Source of the DNA: Tessaracoccus antarcticus
Lineage (GTDB): Bacteria; Actinomycetota; Actinomycetes; Propionibacteriales; Propionibacteriaceae
Assembly: GCF_003688855.1 (NCBI RefSeq)
Contig: NZ_REFW01000004.1
Coordinates: 302,450 to 366,449, forward strand
Direction of reading: 5' to 3'
DNA length: 64,000 nt
Positions within the stretch are counted from its first letter, which is position 1, and the number at the start of each line of letters is the position of its first letter. The notes below the pieces were generated by a model. That model searched no databases. It had not been told where the DNA came from and saw only the letters and a list, made by a program, of their open reading frames with translations. The translations under genes were made by a program, and so were the position numbers. Positions 61,588-64,000 of the stretch are shown here, in pieces.

Positions 61588-62685
61588 GTGACACTCTTCG
61601 ACGTCGCCGTCGTCGGTCTGGGTCCCGCCGGGCGTTCGCTTGCCCACCGGCTCGCTGCCGCTGGCCTGGAGGTGCTGGGTGTTGACCCCCATCCGGGGCG
61701 GTCGTGGGCGCAGACGCTCGGTGGCTGGCGGCGCCAGCTTCCCGCATGGCTCCCCGCCGACGTGGTGGCCACCACCGCCCACGACCCACAGATCCGCGCA
61801 GCGGACTCCTACCCGATCCGGGACGAGTACGCCATCCTCGACAACGATGCCGTGCGGCTCGCCACCACGCTCGAGCGAGTGACCGTGGAGGAGCAGGTCC
61901 TCGGCGACGACGACGTGGCTGCGTTGCGCCAGCGGGCGCGGATGGTGGTGGATGCACGTGGAGCGCGCCCCGCCGGAAGTGGCGGGGACGTCCCGCACCA
62001 GACGGCGCACGGCATCCTTGTACCTCCGGAGGTTGCCGAGAAGGTCTTGTGCGGCGCGGAGGCCGTCCTCATGGATTGGCGTCCGTTTGATGGCGCGGCC
62101 CGTTGGGGCGTCACGTCACCCACCTTCCTCTACGTCATCCCCATGCCCGATGGGCGTGTGCTCCTGGAGGAGACGTGCCTCGCCGGTGCCCCGGGTCTGT
62201 CGCAGGGCGAACTTCGGCGGCGACTTCTCCGGCGCCTCGAGCTCTCCGGTCTGGGGGGTGACCAGGTCTCCGGGGCGGAGGTTGAGCGGGTGTCGATCCC
62301 GCTCGTGAGGCGCGGGGGTCACATCCAGGGCGTCATGCGATTCGGTGCCGCCGGCCAGCAGAACAATCCGTTCAGCGGGTACACATTCTTCGCGTCGCTG
62401 TCAGCGGTCGACGGTGTGGTGGCGCAGGCGGTGCGGGGCGAACTGCCGGGGCGTGACCAGCCCCTGTTCGTTCGTCGGCGGGCCCTGCACGGCGTGCTGA
62501 ACCTGTCACCCGACGACACCTACGCACTTTTCGACGCGTTCGGGCGACTGTCGCCCGCGCACCAGCGCGCTGTGCTCGATGCAGACACCCCGGGGGCGAA
62601 CCTCGTGGCGGCCATGGCACGACAGTTCACCCTCATGCCGCTGGCCCGCGGACTGGGTCTCGCGCGGGCCACCCTGCTGCCCTGA
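61588..62685 (+). CDS. crtL: Lycopene beta-cyclase, CrtL type
   Basis: Closes lycopene ends to beta-rings, the substrate for CrtU. The 365-aa flavoprotein begins with VAVVGLGPAGRSLAHRLAAA (about 6-25), and the CrtL hallmark VLLEETCLAG (about 190-199) is a close match to the family's FLEETSL. GTG 61588 lies 5 nt after idi. The crtE, crtB and crtI genes that would supply lycopene are not in the window. Confidence 0.85.
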   Translation: MTLFDVAVVGLGPAGRSLAHRLAAAGLEVLGVDPHPGRSWAQTLGGWRRQLPAWLPADVVATTAHDPQIRAADSYPIRDEYAILDNDAVRLATTLERVTVEEQVLGDDDVAALRQRARMVVDARGARPAGSGGDVPHQTAHGILVPPEVAEKVLCGAEAVLMDWRPFDGAARWGVTSPTFLYVIPMPDGRVLLEETCLAGAPGLSQGELRRRLLRRLELSGLGGDQVSGAEVERVSIPLVRRGGHIQGVMRFGAAGQQNNPFSGYTFFASLSAVDGVVAQAVRGELPGRDQPLFVRRRALHGVLNLSPDDTYALFDAFGRLSPAHQRAVLDADTPGANLVAAMARQFTLMPLARGLGLARATLLP

Positions 62686-62688
62686 GTC

Positions 62689-63552
62689 TCAGCCGAGCTC
62701 GTGGCTGGCGACTGTCAGTACCTCCGCGCCGGTCTCCGTGACCACCAAGGAGCTCTCGAACTGGGCGCACCGGGACTTGTCGAGCGTGACGACGGTCCAG
62801 TCGTCGTCCCACACTTCGGCCTCCGGCGAGCCGAGAGTCAGCATGGGCTCGATCGTGAACGTCATGCCGGGCTCCATGATGGTGTCCAGGCGGGGCTCGT
62901 CGTAGTGCAGGATCACGAGCCCGGAGTGGAAAGCAGTGTGTACGCCATGGCCCGTGTAGTCCCGCACCACTCCGTAGCCGAAGCGCTTGGCGTAGGACTC
63001 GATGACGCGGCCGATCACCGAGACGGGCCGTCCCGGCCGCACGGCCTTGATGGCCCGCGTCAGTGCTTCCTTGGTGCGCTCGGTGAGGAGTCGGGACTCC
63101 TCATCCACGTCCCCGCAGTAGAAGGTGCCGCAGTTGTCGCCGTGCACGCCGTTCTTGAAGGCAGTCACGTCGATCTTGACGAGATCGCCGTCCTCAAGGG
63201 GGCGCTTGTCGGGGATGCCGTGGCAGATGACCTCGTTGACGGAGGTGCACACCGACTTGGGGAAGCCCCTGTAGCCGAGTGCGGAGGGGTAGGCGCCATG
63301 GTCCAGCATGTACTCGTGGGCGACGCGGTCCAGCTCGTCGGTGGTGACGCCGGGGGCAATGGCCCTGGCAGCCGCATGCATGGCATCGGCAGCTATGCGT
63401 CCGGACTCCCTCATCCGTTCGATCACGTCGGCGCTCTGCACGTGGCTGCCCGTGTAGGGGCGGGGTGCCGCTCGTCCGACGTACTCGGGGCGGGCGATGG
63501 TGGAGGGGACGGTGCGTTGGGGGGTGATGGGATGCGCAATGACTGGATTCAC
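62689..63552 (-). CDS. map: Methionine aminopeptidase, type I, extended N-terminus
   Basis: Removes initiator Met. The 287-aa protein has a Pro-rich N-terminal extension (about 1-40) seen in mycobacterial MetAP1c, then the M24 fold with ligands in [38 protein letters not shown] and FESSLVV. GTG 63552 has TAGACT on the minus strand (63559-63564) with a 6-nt gap: leaderless. Divergent from the rRNA promoter region. Confidence 0.95.
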   Translation of the reverse strand: MNPVIAHPITPQRTVPSTIARPEYVGRAAPRPYTGSHVQSADVIERMRESGRIAADAMHAAARAIAPGVTTDELDRVAHEYMLDHGAYPSALGYRGFPKSVCTSVNEVICHGIPDKRPLEDGDLVKIDVTAFKNGVHGDNCGTFYCGDVDEESRLLTERTKEALTRAIKAVRPGRPVSVIGRVIESYAKRFGYGVVRDYTGHGVHTAFHSGLVILHYDEPRLDTIMEPGMTFTIEPMLTLGSPEAEVWDDDWTVVTLDKSRCAQFESSLVVTETGAEVLTVASHELG

Positions 63553-63737
63553 ACCCCGAGTCTAGATCTGTCACCACCCGTCCCGGCAGGCGGTCCCCAC
63601 GCTCGGGTGTCGTCAACTGCGGCCACTCGCATGCCGTGTGACAGCGGGTGCGCACGGCTCAACAGGGCCCCACTAGGAACAACGCCTCGGTGAGGTGGCG
63701 AGGGGCCAGGGGCCAAGACACTGCAGGGCCCCACGAT

Positions 63738-63766
63738 TTGCACCCAGATGGATCGGGGAGTAGTCT
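63738..63766 (+). promoter_or_regulatory. rRNA promoter P1
   Basis: TTGCAC (63738-63743), a 17-nt spacer, then TAGTCT (63761-63766). It reads toward the rRNA leader and is 105 nt upstream of a second, stronger match. Confidence 0.7.
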
Positions 63767-63842
63767 TCTCTAGCTGCCTGAGGGAGACCGCAGGATAGCA
63801 AAAACAACTGAAACTGGGGCTGAAACCGGCAGAAACGCCAAG

Positions 63843-63871
63843 TTGACAGCCGGAAAAGTCCCCAGTAAGGT
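63843..63871 (+). promoter_or_regulatory. rRNA promoter P2
   Basis: A consensus TTGACA (63843-63848), a 17-nt spacer and TAAGGT (63866-63871), the best promoter in the window. Transcription would start near 63878, at the base of a GTTGC/GCAAC hairpin. Confidence 0.85.
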
Positions 63872-63877
63872 TTACCG

Positions 63878-64000
63878 AGTTGCCCCGAATGCAACAGGAA
63901 CTTGTTCCTGGGAGTGAGGGATGCACCCGAAACTTGAGAACTCAACAGCGTGCTTAAAGTCAATGCCAAAAATGCACTATTGCAGCTGACATTCGTGTTG
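63878..64000 (+). other. Start of an rRNA operon leader (pre-16S), cut by the window end
   Basis: The transcript from P2 begins with small hairpins (GTTGC/GCAAC at 63879-63895 and CAGGAAC/GTTCCTG at 63895-63910) and contains TTGAGAACTCAACAG (63934-63948), a sequence typical of actinobacterial pre-16S leaders with boxA-like function. The 16S gene itself should start soon after 64000. The rest of 63553-63737 has no gene. Confidence 0.75.

Overview
The window is high-GC, densely coded actinobacterial chromosome. A mycothiol-dependent formaldehyde dehydrogenase, FabG4/FadA2-type lipid genes, an A-type RNase P RNA, a N-terminally extended methionine aminopeptidase and gene order resembling the Mycobacterium tuberculosis Rv1201c-Rv1234 region all point to Actinomycetota. 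A member of the Propionibacteriaceae is my best guess, but this is inference from gene content and not from a search.

Layout. 0-4.7 kb: malate dehydrogenase, PurU, a CNNM/CBS membrane protein and an APH-fold kinase. 4.8-13.9 kb: a nucleoside uptake and salvage locus (BMP-family lipoprotein, double ATPase, two permeases, cytidine deaminase, a large PQ-rich membrane protein, adenosine deaminase). 13.8-24.8 kb: protein repair (pcm), formaldehyde detoxification (mscR plus a metallo-beta-lactamase-fold hydrolase), sugar-phosphate mutarotase, a phosphoribosyltransferase, transketolase, SppA, an MFS exporter and a VanW protein. 24.8-28 kb: ferredoxin, dapC and dapD. 28-31.6 kb is the most irregular part: a DUF4166/SRPBCC pair, an eight-unit 36-bp tandem repeat, a frameshifted DUF222/HNH gene and an AT-rich patch. 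31.6-37.9 kb: a fatty acyl module (MaoC-type hydratase, FabG4, FadA2) divergent from a TetR regulator and an ACOX-like acyl-CoA oxidase/dehydrogenase. 37.9-51.7 kb: dapE, a LOG protein, a DivIVA-like protein, DUF3117, glgA/glgM, glgC, an O-methyltransferase, a 43-aa ORF coupled to dapA, sigE, a fused anti-sigma/RseB-like protein, tatB, mrp, an MgtE-N/CBS protein and a stress protein. 51.8-56.8 kb: a hydrolase, aminopeptidase P, a zinc-ribbon coiled-coil protein, an RNB ribonuclease and rnpB. 56.8-62.7 kb: an acyl-CoA ligase, a methyltransferase, and an aromatic carotenoid set (CrtU-like, Idi, CrtL-like). The last part holds map and, divergently, tandem rRNA promoters and the start of an rRNA leader.

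How the genes work together. Four succinylase-branch lysine/diaminopimelate genes (dapA, dapC, dapD, dapE) are spread over three transcription units. The nucleoside transporter delivers substrates to cdd and add. SigE and its membrane anti-sigma factor sit beside tatB in an envelope-stress neighbourhood. CrtU, Idi and CrtL suggest isorenieratene-type pigment, with crtE, crtB and crtI outside the window.

A recurring regulatory feature is a TANNNT box ending 6-8 nt before the start codon, usually with no Shine-Dalgarno sequence. More than twenty genes show it, which implies extensive leaderless transcription. I see no tRNA, insertion sequence, CRISPR array or prophage. No clearly new multi-gene system is evident. 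The best candidates for follow-up are the tandem repeat, the 43-aa biotinyl-like ORF before dapA, the rnpB/RNB overlap and the structured region after glgC.
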